Source of the DNA: Agrococcus sp. ProA11 | GTDB taxonomy: Bacteria; Actinomycetota; Actinomycetes; Actinomycetales; Microbacteriaceae | Reading direction: 5' to 3' | DNA length: 64,000 nt | Assembly (NCBI RefSeq): GCF_039880525.1 | Contig: NZ_CP156989.1 | Location: 2,108,001 to 2,172,000 of the forward strand | Part shown: positions 46,130 to 54,556 of the stretch, piece after piece | Position numbering within the stretch: position 1 is the first letter of the stretch | How the letters are laid out: each line of letters begins with the position of its first letter | Notes under the pieces: generated by a model | Seen by the model: only the letters and a program-made list of their open reading frames with translations | Database searches by the model: none | What the model was told of the DNA's origin: nothing | Made by a program: the position numbers and the translations under genes

Positions 46130-49100
46130 TCAGATGAGGTGGTCGGTGAGGTGGTTCGGCGTGCCGAAGCGGTGCGCGGTGATCGCGATCGCCTGCTCGC
46201 GCAGGAACGGCAGCATCTCGACGCGGCCGGCCTCCGTCACCGGGTGCGCCACGATCGCCAGGTCGGGGCGCCCGCCGACGGCCTCCGCGAGCGCACGCAC
46301 GCCGTCTGCGACATCCTCGTCGGCGGCCAGGAAGCGGATGCGGCCCTGACCGAGCGCTGCGGCAGCACGCCGGAACGCGGCGTCGTCCTGCGCCTCGACC
46401 GGCACGTTCGCCGCAGCGAGCGCCGCGCGCATGGCCGGCGCGAGCTCGATCGCGGTCGACACCCGCACCTCGGCGCCGGCGCGCAGCGCGGCGACGACCG
46501 CGCGAGCGAGCTGCGCGACGCGGCCACCCTCCGCGAGCCGGATCACGACGCCGGGCATCGGCAGGTGGCGCAGGATGTCGCGCTCGGCGAGCAGCTGCTG
46601 CACATCGCGCGCGACGCCCAGCTCGGTCGCCCACACGTGCTGGTCAGAGCCCGCCGCGCGCCGCAGCGCCGCCGCCTCGTCGGCGGTGACCGAGGCATCC
46701 GACGACTTCGCCAGCGCCTCGACCGCGTCGACGATCGTCTGCACCGACAGCAGCTCGACGGGTGCGAGCTCGCGCGCCTGCGCGGTGCGCCAGTCGACGA
46801 GCGGCATGAGGTAACTGGGACCGCCCGCCTTCGTGGTCGGGCCGACGACCGAGCGCTTCCAGCCGCCGAACGGCTGCCGCTGCACGATGGCGCCGGTGAT
46901 GCCGCGGTTGACGTAGAGGTTGCCTGCCTCGATGGTCTCGAGCCAGGTGCCGATCTCGGCGGGATCCAGCGAGTGGATGCCCGAGGTGAGGCCGTAGTCG
47001 ACGTCGTTGACGAGCGCGATCGCCTCCTCGAGCGTGTCGACCCGCATGATGCCGAGGATCGGGCCGAAGTACTCCGTGAGGTGGTACTCGCTGCCGCGCT
47101 GCACCCCGGCGCGCACGCCCGGCGACCACAGCTTGCCCTCGTCATCGAGCTGCTTCGGCTCGATCACCCAGCTCTCGCCCTCGCCGAGCCGCGTGAGCCC
47201 GTCGAGCAGCTTGCCCTCTGCGGGCGCGACGATCGGGCCCATCTGGCTGGTGGCATCCCACGGGTAGCCGGTCTCGAGCGAGCGCACGCCGTCGACGATC
47301 TGGTTGTGCAGGCGCTTCGAGCGGCCCGCCTGCCCGACCAGGATGGCGAGCGACGCGGCCGAGCACTTCTGGCCGGCGTGCCCGAACGCGCTCGTGACGA
47401 TGTCCTTCGCGGCGAGGTCGTAGTCGGCCGAGGGCATCACGATGATGGCGTTCTTGCCGCTCGTCTCGGCGAGCAGGTTGAGGTCGGGGCGGATGCGGCG
47501 GAACGCCTCCGCGGTCTCGAAGCCGCCGGTGAGGATCACGCGGTCGACCCGCTCGTCGCCGAGCAGCTGGTCGCCCAGCGAGCGGTCGCCGAGCTGCACG
47601 AGCTGCAGCACATCCTTCGGCACGCCGGCGGCCCACAGCGCCTCGACCATGGTCGCGCCGGTGCGAGCGGTGGCGCGGGCGGGCTTGATGATGACGGATG
47701 CGCCGGACGCGAGCGCCGCGAGCGTCGAGCCCGCGGGGATGGCGATCGGAAAGTTCCACGGCGGTGTCACGACGATGAGGCGCGAGGGCACGGCGGTGGC
47801 ACCGTCGACGTGGTCGAGCTCGCGAGCGCGCTCTGCGTAGTAGTGCGCGAAGTCGATCGCCTCGGAGACCTCCGGGTCGGACTGGTCGAGGGTCTTGCCG
47901 CCCTCGCTCGCCGCGACCTCCATCAGCTCGGCGCGACGCGCCTCCATCTCGACACCTGCGCGGTGCAGGATCTCGGCGCGCTCGGCGCCCGAGAGCGCAC
48001 GCCACGATGCGTTGGCAGTGACGCCCGTCTCGATGACGGCCTCGAGCGCATCGGCGTCCCGCAGCATCGCGGCCTCGACGGCGTCGACGCCCAGCGTCGA
48101 CGTCCTGGACCGCTCGCGGATGCCCGCTGCCCACGACTGGTTGGCCGGCAGCGAGGGGTCGCTGTCGGGCGCGTTGCGGAACCCGGAGGTCTCCGCCGGC
48201 TCGGGCGCGGCCGTGCGGTCCTGCACGCGGTGGGTGGCCGGTGCCTCCGCCGCGAGCGCGTCCAGCGAGGCGAGGAAGCGGTCACGCTCGCGCTCGAACA
48301 GCGGCTCGGAGGTCGCCAGCTCGAACACGGCCGACATGAAGTTCTCGCGGCTCGCGCCCTCCTCGAGGCGGCGGATCAGGTAGGCGATCGCCACGTCGAA
48401 CTCGGACGGGTGCACGACCGGCGTGTAGAGCAGCAGGCCGCCGACGTCGCGGCGCACCACCTCCGCCTGCCCCTGCGCCATGCCCAGCAGCATCTCGAAC
48501 TCGACACCTGCGGTGACGCCGCGCTGCTTGCCCAGCAGCCAGGCGAAGGCGACGTCGAAGAGGTTGTGACCGGCCACGCCCAGCTCGACGTTCGCGATGC
48601 GCTCGGGCGTGAGCGCCCAGGCGAGCACGCGCTTGTAGTGCGTGTCGCTGTTCTGCTTGGTGTGCCAGGTGGCGAGCGGCCAGTCGTGGATCGACGCCTC
48701 GACGCGCTCCATCGGCAGGTTGGCGCCCTTGACCAGGCGCACCTTGACCGAGCCGCCGCCGCCGGCGACGCGCTCCGCCGCCCACTCCTGCAGTCGCTGC
48801 ATGGCCGGCAGCGCGTCGGGCAGGTAGGCCTGCAGCACGATGCCGCCGCGGTACTGCTCGAGCCCGGGCTCGCTCAGGATCCGCATGAAGACCGCCATGG
48901 TCATCTCGAGATCCTTGTACTCCTCCATGTCGAGGTTGATGAAGGTGCCGGTCTCGGCGGCACGGCGGTAGATCGGCAGCAGTCGCTCGACGACGTGCTC
49001 GACGTGGGCGTCGAAGGCCCACGGCTGGTGCGGTGCGGTCGTCGCCGAGACCTTGATCGAGACGTAGTCGACGTCGTCACGCTCGATGAGCGCCAGCGTG

Positions 49101-49720
49101 CCGTCGATGCGGCGCTCGGCCTCCCGCGCGCCCAGCACGTACTCGCCCAGCAGATTGACGTTCAGGCGGGCGCCGGTGGCGCGGATGCGCTTGATCGCGG
49201 CTCCGAGGCGCGCGTCGGTCGCGTCGATGATGAGGTGGCCGACCATCTCGCGCAGCACGCGGCGCGCGATCGGCACGACGATCTGCGGCGCGAGCGGCGC
49301 GACGCCGCCGCCGAGCTTGAGCGCCTGCCGCATCGGCCAGGGCAAGAAGGAGGGCGCGTCACCGGCGATGGCGCGCAGCGTGCGTGCCGCGACGTGCACA
49401 TCCTCGGGGCGCACGACGCCGTCGACGAAGGCGACCGCGAAGTCGAGCCCCTTGGGGTCGCGCAGCACACCGGCGAGCTGCTCGGCGCTCGCGTCGGCGG
49501 GGATCTGCTCCGCCTGCTCGAGCCAGGTGCGCACCTGCGCGACGATCTGCGGCGCCAGCGTCTGCAGCTGCTCGAGCTCGGTCGCCTGCGCCGAAGCCTC
49601 TGGCGTCGAAGCCTCGAGGGTCGAGTCCTCGACGGTCGACTCCGCAGCGTCCGTCGACTCGGCGTGCGCCGACTCCGCGTGCATCGACTCGGTGTGCTTC
49701 CCCGTGGTGGCTGCGCCCAT
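46130..49720 (-). CDS. putA: Bifunctional proline dehydrogenase / glutamate semialdehyde dehydrogenase PutA
   Basis: 1196 residues. Oxidises proline to glutamate in two steps (FAD, then NAD). The head (1-50) is low complexity (HAESAHAESTDAAESTVEDS). Proline dehydrogenase barrel about 95-480: VRLVKGANLPMERVE and YLIRRLEEGASRENF. Aldehyde dehydrogenase about 570-1000: VTPPWNFPIAIPAG, catalytic Glu in LLAETSGKNAIIVMPS, catalytic Cys in GHAGQKCSAASLA. A C-terminal ALDH-like domain closes the tunnel. No ribbon-helix-helix DNA-binding domain is present, so it is not the autorepressor type; a LysR gene is divergent. AGGAGGGG precedes the ATG at 49720. Confidence 0.96.
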   Translation of the reverse strand: MGAATTGKHTESMHAESAHAESTDAAESTVEDSTLEASTPEASAQATELEQLQTLAPQIVAQVRTWLEQAEQIPADASAEQLAGVLRDPKGLDFAVAFVDGVVRPEDVHVAARTLRAIAGDAPSFLPWPMRQALKLGGGVAPLAPQIVVPIARRVLREMVGHLIIDATDARLGAAIKRIRATGARLNVNLLGEYVLGAREAERRIDGTLALIERDDVDYVSIKVSATTAPHQPWAFDAHVEHVVERLLPIYRRAAETGTFINLDMEEYKDLEMTMAVFMRILSEPGLEQYRGGIVLQAYLPDALPAMQRLQEWAAERVAGGGGSVKVRLVKGANLPMERVEASIHDWPLATWHTKQNSDTHYKRVLAWALTPERIANVELGVAGHNLFDVAFAWLLGKQRGVTAGVEFEMLLGMAQGQAEVVRRDVGGLLLYTPVVHPSEFDVAIAYLIRRLEEGASRENFMSAVFELATSEPLFERERDRFLASLDALAAEAPATHRVQDRTAAPEPAETSGFRNAPDSDPSLPANQSWAAGIRERSRTSTLGVDAVEAAMLRDADALEAVIETGVTANASWRALSGAERAEILHRAGVEMEARRAELMEVAASEGGKTLDQSDPEVSEAIDFAHYYAERARELDHVDGATAVPSRLIVVTPPWNFPIAIPAGSTLAALASGASVIIKPARATARTGATMVEALWAAGVPKDVLQLVQLGDRSLGDQLLGDERVDRVILTGGFETAEAFRRIRPDLNLLAETSGKNAIIVMPSADYDLAAKDIVTSAFGHAGQKCSAASLAILVGQAGRSKRLHNQIVDGVRSLETGYPWDATSQMGPIVAPAEGKLLDGLTRLGEGESWVIEPKQLDDEGKLWSPGVRAGVQRGSEYHLTEYFGPILGIMRVDTLEEAIALVNDVDYGLTSGIHSLDPAEIGTWLETIEAGNLYVNRGITGAIVQRQPFGGWKRSVVGPTTKAGGPSYLMPLVDWRTAQARELAPVELLSVQTIVDAVEALAKSSDASVTADEAAALRRAAGSDQHVWATELGVARDVQQLLAERDILRHLPMPGVVIRLAEGGRVAQLARAVVAALRAGAEVRVSTAIELAPAMRAALAAANVPVEAQDDAAFRRAAAALGQGRIRFLAADEDVADGVRALAEAVGGRPDLAIVAHPVTEAGRVEMLPFLREQAIAITAHRFGTPNHLTDHLI

Positions 49721-49798
49721 GCTGCGGCCCCTCCTGCGATCGTGGTCGTGCGCACGACGGTGCGCGCAGCGCCAGTCTGCACCCGCAGACCATTCAGG

Positions 49799-49804
49799 TA
49801 CAGT
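49799..49804 (+). promoter_or_regulatory. Candidate -10 for the LysR gene
   Basis: TACAGT, 8 bases before the 18-bp palindrome and 55 before the start codon. Confidence 0.4.
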
Positions 49805-49812
49805 GACGGATG

Positions 49813-49830
49813 GCGATGGATATCCATCGC
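49813..49830. promoter_or_regulatory. Perfect 18-bp palindrome between putA and lysR gene
   Basis: GCGATGGATATCCATCGC, with dyad symmetry over all 18 bases, at the likely transcription start of the LysR gene. A fitting place for autoregulation and for control of putA. Confidence 0.65.
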
Positions 49831-49859
49831 ATTCACTGATGCTTCTGCGAGGCCCGTCC

Positions 49860-50756
49860 ATGCTCGACGTCCGACGCCTTCGACTGCTGCGCGAGCTGCG
49901 CCTGCGCGGCACCATCGCGGCCGTCGCGACCGCCCTCGCCTACGCTCCGAGCGCCGTCTCGCAGCAGCTCTCCGCCCTCGAGCGCGAGGTGGGCGTGCCG
50001 CTCACCCGCAAGCAGGGCCGTCGCCTCGCCCTCACTCCGCAGGGCGAGGTGCTCGCGCAGCACGCCGAGGGCATCCTCGCCCAGCTCGAGACCGCCGAGC
50101 GCGCCGTGGCCGCCTCGCTCGACCGCCCCATCGGCACGGTGCGCATCGCGGTGTTCCAGTCGGCAGCGCTCTCGCTCGTGCCGAGCATGCTGCACCTGCT
50201 GCGCGAGTCAGCGCCGGAGGTGCGGGTCGAGATGGTGCAGCGCGAGCCCGAGACGGCGCTCTACGACACCCACGTGGGCGACTTCGACCTGGTCGTCGCC
50301 GAGCAGTATCCGGGGCACGCGGCTCCGCAGCACCAGGGACTCGACCGCGAGGTGCTCATGACGGATGCGCTGCGGCTCGCGGTGCCGCCGGGCAGCGACA
50401 TCCGCTCGTTGACCGATGCCGCAGCCCACCCGTGGGTGATGGAACCGGTCGGCGCAGCCTCCCGGCACTTCGGCGAGCAGCAGTGCCGGGTTGCGGGCTT
50501 CGAGCCCGACGTGCGCTTCGCGACCGCCGACCTGCAGGCGCAGATGCGCCTCATCGAGACCGGTCACGCGGTGGGCATCATGAACGATCTGACCTGGGTC
50601 GGCACCGAGGTGCGCTTCCGTGCACTGCCGCTGCCCGCTGCCCCGCGGCGCGAGATCTTCACAGCCGCCCGCGCCGCCTCCAGCGACTCCCCCGCTATCG
50701 CCGCGGTGCGCGAGGCGCTGCGCGGAGCGGTGCCGGCCGCAGTGGCGAGCGGCTGA
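49860..50756 (+). CDS. LysR-family regulator, probably of putA
   Basis: 298 residues. N-terminal winged helix (LRLLRELRLRGTIAAVATALAYAPSAVSQQLSALEREVGVPLTRKQGRRLALTPQGEVLA), then a periplasmic-binding-like effector domain (about 90-295, GTVRIAVFQSAALSLVPSMLHLLRE). Divergent from putA over about 140 bases; such layout suggests it activates proline catabolism, effector perhaps proline. The start ATG at 49860 has GCGAGG 8 bases upstream; another ATG lies 21 bases earlier. Confidence 0.88.
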   Translation: MLDVRRLRLLRELRLRGTIAAVATALAYAPSAVSQQLSALEREVGVPLTRKQGRRLALTPQGEVLAQHAEGILAQLETAERAVAASLDRPIGTVRIAVFQSAALSLVPSMLHLLRESAPEVRVEMVQREPETALYDTHVGDFDLVVAEQYPGHAAPQHQGLDREVLMTDALRLAVPPGSDIRSLTDAAAHPWVMEPVGAASRHFGEQQCRVAGFEPDVRFATADLQAQMRLIETGHAVGIMNDLTWVGTEVRFRALPLPAAPRREIFTAARAASSDSPAIAAVREALRGAVPAAVASG

Positions 50757-50826
50757 CGCCCGCGCGCGGCGCCCCGGCGCTCGGCCGGCGCTCGCTACGC
50801 TCGGAAGACGCATCCGAGGGGGAATC

Positions 50827-51960
50827 GTGGGACTGTTCACACCGAAGCGACCGCAGCCGGTCGCGCAGCGGCCCGTCCGCGCGCCCTGGTCGCTCTGGGC
50901 CGACTCGTTCGGTCGACTCGCGACGCGTGCGCTCCAGATCATCCTCGTGCTCATCGTCGTCACCGGCGTGATCTACGCGATGGTGCAGCTCACGCTCGTG
51001 ATCATCCCGGTGATGCTCGCGCTGATCATCGCCGCGGCCTTCGCGCCCGTCATGAGCTGGATGCGCCGCCGCGGCGTGCCGTCGGCGCTCGCGACCGCCG
51101 CCGCGCTGCTCGCGATCGTCGTCGTGCTCGGCAGCGTCATCTGGCTCATCGTCAACGCGGTGCGCGACCAGCTCGACGAGCTCGTCAGCCAGGCCGAGCA
51201 GGGCTTCGACCAGGTGCTCGAGTGGGTCACGACACTGCCGTTCGCGCCCACGAACGAGCAGATCGGCGAGGCGCGGACCGCCGTCGTCGACTTCCTCACG
51301 AGCGCGCAGTTCGGCTCTGGCGCACTAGCGGGCGTGAGCGCCGCCGCGAACTTCCTCACCGGGTTCGTGCTGATGATCGTCATGCTCTTCTTCTTCCTCA
51401 AGGACGGCCCGCGCATCTGGGAGTTCCTGCTGCGCCCCTTCGAGGGCGACTCCTACGCGCGCGGCAAGCGCATCGGCGGCAAGACGGTCGAGACGCTCGG
51501 CGGCTACGTGCGCGGCACCGCCACCGTGGCGTTCGTCGACGCGGTCGCCATCGGCATCGTGCTCTGGGTCGTGCAGGTGCCACTGGCACTGCCGCTGGCC
51601 GTGCTGGTCTTCCTGCTCGCCTTCATCCCCCTCGTCGGTGCCACGCTCGCCGGCGCGCTCGCGACGCTCGTCGCGCTGGTCGCCAACGACCTGGTGACGG
51701 CGCTGATCGTGCTGGTCGCCGTCATCCTCGTGAACCAGCTGGAAGGCAACTTCCTGCAGCCGGTGGTCATGGGCCGCTCGCTCGAGCTGCACGCGCTCGT
51801 CATCCTCATCGCCCTGACGATCGGCACCGTGCTCGGCGGCATCGTCGGCGCCGTGCTCGCCGTGCCGATCACCGCGGTCGCCTGGGGCATCACGCAGGTG
51901 TGGGAGGGCGACGACCGGCCCGCCCGGATGTTCCGGCAGAAGCGACCAGAGACGGTCTAG
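50827..51960 (+). CDS. AI-2E-family (PerM-like) permease
   Basis: 377 residues, about eight transmembrane helices. Conserved segments: MLFFFLKDGPRIWEFLLRPFEGD, GGYVRGTATVAFVDAVAIGIVLWV, LLAFIPLVGATLAGALATLVALV, NQLEGNFLQPVVMGRSLELHALVILIAL. The family name reflects an old autoinducer-2 claim; members also carry ions or lipids. Substrate unknown. Start is GTG at 50827 after GAGGGGGA. Confidence 0.9.
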   Translation: MGLFTPKRPQPVAQRPVRAPWSLWADSFGRLATRALQIILVLIVVTGVIYAMVQLTLVIIPVMLALIIAAAFAPVMSWMRRRGVPSALATAAALLAIVVVLGSVIWLIVNAVRDQLDELVSQAEQGFDQVLEWVTTLPFAPTNEQIGEARTAVVDFLTSAQFGSGALAGVSAAANFLTGFVLMIVMLFFFLKDGPRIWEFLLRPFEGDSYARGKRIGGKTVETLGGYVRGTATVAFVDAVAIGIVLWVVQVPLALPLAVLVFLLAFIPLVGATLAGALATLVALVANDLVTALIVLVAVILVNQLEGNFLQPVVMGRSLELHALVILIALTIGTVLGGIVGAVLAVPITAVAWGITQVWEGDDRPARMFRQKRPETV

Positions 51961-51996
51961 CCGCCGGTCCGCGGCCGCCCCGCAGGTACTGACTGC

Positions 51997-53211
51997 TCAG
52001 GCAGCGGCAGGGCGACGGATGCGGCTGAAGCCGACCAGCGCGAGGCTGATCGCGATGCCGGTGAACAGCACCCACGGGAGCGAGCCCGGCCCCCAGGTAT
52101 CGAACGCGATCGCGCCCAGCAGCGCACCGCCACCGATCCCGACGTTGAAGCCCGTCGTGTACCAGGCCATCGCCGGCTGCAGCAGGCGCTCGGGCGCCGC
52201 CTCGAGCAGTCTCGTCTGCAGCAGCGGCGGCAGCGCACCCATGGCGAGGCCCCAGACCAGCACGGCCGCGATCGTCAGCGGCAGCACGGTCGAGAGCGCG
52301 AGCACGACCATCGTCAGCAGCATCACGATCATGCACGCGACGACCCCGGCCAGCGGCCTGCCCCCGAGCCAGATCGTGAGCGCGAGCACCGCGATCGCAC
52401 CCATCACGCCGTAGGCGAGCAGCGCCGGGCTCAGCCACTCCTCCGGCAGCTGCGCATGCTGCACGAGAAACGGTGCGATGAACGTGTAGAAGGCGTACTG
52501 CCCGGTCATCGCGAGGGTGGTCGAGATGACGGCCACGACCATGCCGCTCATCGAGACCCTCGGGTGATCGACCGGCAGCGCGATCGAGCCCGTCTCCGTG
52601 GTGGCCGCATCCTTCATGTGGTCGACCGCCGGCAGCGCCTTCCACACCGCGAGCGCCGCGAGCAGGCTCGCGACGCCGAAGACGGCGAACGCCCAGCGCC
52701 ATCCCACCGCCTGGCCGAGCAGCGTCGACAGCGGCAGACCCAGCACGAACGCGAGCGATCCGCCCGCGCTCGTGATCGCGACCGCGCGCCCGAGCAGCTC
52801 TGGCGGCACCAAGTAGGCGGCGTAGGCTCCCACGACGGTCCAGAAGACGCCGTGCGCCAGCCCGCCGAGGATGCGCATCGCCACGATCCACTCGTAGGTG
52901 GGCACGACCGCCGTCGCGAGGCAGGAGGCGGTGAAGACGAGCAGCACGACGACCACCAGCGCGTGGCGCGGCACCCGGCGGGTGAGGCGGATGAGCGTGG
53001 TCGACGAGACCACCACCGTGAAGGCGAACACCGACACGAGCAGGCCGATTCCGCTCTCGGAGACGGCGAGGTCGCGGCTCATCGGCAGCACCAACCCCAT
53101 CGGCAGCATCTCGATGGAGATGTTGACGAAGATCGCGAGCGCGAGCACGAGCAGGGCCGCCATCGGGAAAGGCGTCGCGGACCGCTGGCCCGTCGCTGTC
53201 TGCTCGCTCAC
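51997..53211 (-). CDS. MFS transporter (AraJ/NepI-like drug or sugar efflux)
   Basis: 404 residues, twelve transmembrane helices. MFS motif A-like loop LIRLTRRVPRHALVVV, and EMLPMGLVLPMSRDLAVSESGIGLLVSVFAFTVVVSSTTL, the start typical of the AraJ/PbuE/NepI (DHA1) group. Exports small polar compounds in relatives. Start is GTG at 53211; TAGGCT lies 8 nt upstream. Divergent from the DivIVA-like gene over 54 bases. Confidence 0.88.
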   Translation of the reverse strand: MSEQTATGQRSATPFPMAALLVLALAIFVNISIEMLPMGLVLPMSRDLAVSESGIGLLVSVFAFTVVVSSTTLIRLTRRVPRHALVVVVLLVFTASCLATAVVPTYEWIVAMRILGGLAHGVFWTVVGAYAAYLVPPELLGRAVAITSAGGSLAFVLGLPLSTLLGQAVGWRWAFAVFGVASLLAALAVWKALPAVDHMKDAATTETGSIALPVDHPRVSMSGMVVAVISTTLAMTGQYAFYTFIAPFLVQHAQLPEEWLSPALLAYGVMGAIAVLALTIWLGGRPLAGVVACMIVMLLTMVVLALSTVLPLTIAAVLVWGLAMGALPPLLQTRLLEAAPERLLQPAMAWYTTGFNVGIGGGALLGAIAFDTWGPGSLPWVLFTGIAISLALVGFSRIRRPAAA

Positions 53212-53265
53212 GAGCGTCGAGCCTACGCGGATCCCACGATCAGGCAGGCGGGCTACGGTCGCCAT

Positions 53266-53541
53266 GTGCTCACTGCAGACGAGGTGCTGAACGCCCGGTT
53301 CACCACCGGCGGCACGCTCTACGCGGGGTACGACGCCCATCAGGTCGACGACTGGCTCGATCGGGTGATCAGCACGCTGCGGGCGCACGAGGGGGAGGCG
53401 GACGGCGACGTGCAGCTGCTGGCCGAGGATGCGCAGCAGGTGCGCTTCCGCATGCTCCGCGGTGCGGGCGCCTACGACACCGTCCAGGTGGACGACGTCA
53501 TCGATCGCATCGCGTCGGCGCTCGTCGAGCACGAGGCGTAG
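53266..53541 (+). CDS. Small DivIVA-domain-like protein
   Basis: 91 residues. Two copies of the DivIVA core motif, F/Y-x-G-Y-D-x-x-x-V-D-D-x-x-D-R: FTTGGTLYAGYDAHQVDDWLDRVI (first half) and MLRGAGAYDTVQVDDVIDRIA (second). No coiled-coil tail, unlike full DivIVA/Wag31. Short two-motif proteins are common in Microbacteriaceae but unexplained. GTG start at 53266: TACGGT ends 6 nt upstream, a leaderless promoter; it is distinct from the overlapping ATG at 53264. Confidence 0.8.
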   Translation: MLTADEVLNARFTTGGTLYAGYDAHQVDDWLDRVISTLRAHEGEADGDVQLLAEDAQQVRFRMLRGAGAYDTVQVDDVIDRIASALVEHEA

Positions 53542-53600
53542 CCCGTCGCCGCTGCCCGCACGGCACGGCTCCTGCGTGCCGTCGCGCATAGACTCGTCCG

Positions 53601-54449
53601 GTGAGCAACCACTGGATCCTGTCGTTCATCTGCGAAGACCGGCCCGGCATCGTGCACGCAATCTCCGGCGCGATCGTCGACTGCGGCGGCAACATCACCG
53701 AGTCGCAGCAGTTCTCCTCCGGCGACACCGACCGATTCTTCATGCGCCTGCAGGTCGAGGCGACCGCCGAGCGCGCCGCATTCGAGGCGCAGCTCGCTCC
53801 CGTGATCGAGCGCTACGACATGCAGTGGCACCTCGACGACGTGGGGCGCCCGCTCAAGACCCTCGTGCTGGTGTCGAAGGCCGCGCACTGCCTGGGCGAC
53901 ATGCTCTTCCGCCAGCGTGCCGGTCAGCTCTCGGTCGACATCCCTCTGGTGATGTCGAACCACCCGGATCTGGGCTCGCTCGCCGCCTTCTACAACGTGC
54001 CCTTCGAGCACGCGCCGGTCGTGGACGCCGACTCGAAGGCCGCGTTCGAGCGGCGCATCCTCGAGGTCGTCGAGGCGGAGGGCATCGAGCTGGTGGTGCT
54101 CGCCCGCTACATGCAGATCCTGTCGCCGGAGCTCTGCGCGGCGCTCGAGGGCAGGCTCATCAACATCCACCACTCGTTCCTGCCCGGCTTCAAGGGCGCG
54201 AATCCCTACCGGCAGGCGCACGCCCGCGGGGTGAAACTGATCGGAGCCACCGCCCACTTCGTCACGAGCGACCTCGATGAGGGCCCGATCATCGAGCAGA
54301 ACGTGGTGCGCGTCGACCACGCCCACTCGCCCGCGCAGCTCGTCGCGATCGGCCAGGACGAGGAGTCGCGCACGCTCTCGCGGGCGGTGCAGTGGTTCGC
54401 GGAGGATCGCGTGCTGCTCGACGGCCAGCGCACCATCATCTTCCGCTGA
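53601..54449 (+). CDS. purU: Formyltetrahydrofolate deformylase PurU
   Basis: 282 residues. Hydrolyses 10-formyl-THF to THF and formate, balancing the folate pool. N-terminal ACT domain (LSFICEDRPGIVHAISGAIVDCGGNITESQQF), then a formyltransferase-like hydrolase domain: NHPDL, LARYMQILSPEL, catalytic NIHHSFLPGFKGANPY with the Asn-His pair and VTSDLDEGPIIEQ (Asp). GTG start at 53601; TAGACT ends 6 nt upstream (leaderless). Functionally linked with glyA-folD. Confidence 0.96.
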   Translation: MSNHWILSFICEDRPGIVHAISGAIVDCGGNITESQQFSSGDTDRFFMRLQVEATAERAAFEAQLAPVIERYDMQWHLDDVGRPLKTLVLVSKAAHCLGDMLFRQRAGQLSVDIPLVMSNHPDLGSLAAFYNVPFEHAPVVDADSKAAFERRILEVVEAEGIELVVLARYMQILSPELCAALEGRLINIHHSFLPGFKGANPYRQAHARGVKLIGATAHFVTSDLDEGPIIEQNVVRVDHAHSPAQLVAIGQDEESRTLSRAVQWFAEDRVLLDGQRTIIFR

Positions 54450-54468
54450 GCCCGTCGGCGCGACGAAG

Positions 54469-54490
54469 ATTCATCGCGCATTCACTCGAA
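54469..54490 (+). promoter_or_regulatory. PHO-box-like repeat before the extracellular nuclease
   Basis: ATTCATCGCGC followed directly by ATTCACTCGAA: two 11-bp units with the TTCA core. The -10 candidate TAGGTT (54518-54523) is 27 bases downstream, the same distance as at pstS. Confidence 0.55.
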
Positions 54491-54517
54491 CCCCTCGCAA
54501 ACGTCAGTGGACCGGGT

Positions 54518-54523
54518 TAGGTT
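54518..54523 (+). promoter_or_regulatory. Candidate -10 of the nuclease gene
   Basis: TAGGTT, 33 bases before the start codon. Confidence 0.45.
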
Positions 54524-54556
54524 GAGGCCACCCCTTGTCCCCGATGGAGTGGATTC

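Noticed and set aside
46139-50971. 1610-codon open frame on the plus strand, opposite putA
   Set aside because: It is antisense to putA, whose catalytic motifs are complete. High-GC codon bias keeps this opposite frame free of stops; its translation is rich in Arg, Asp, Gly with no domain.
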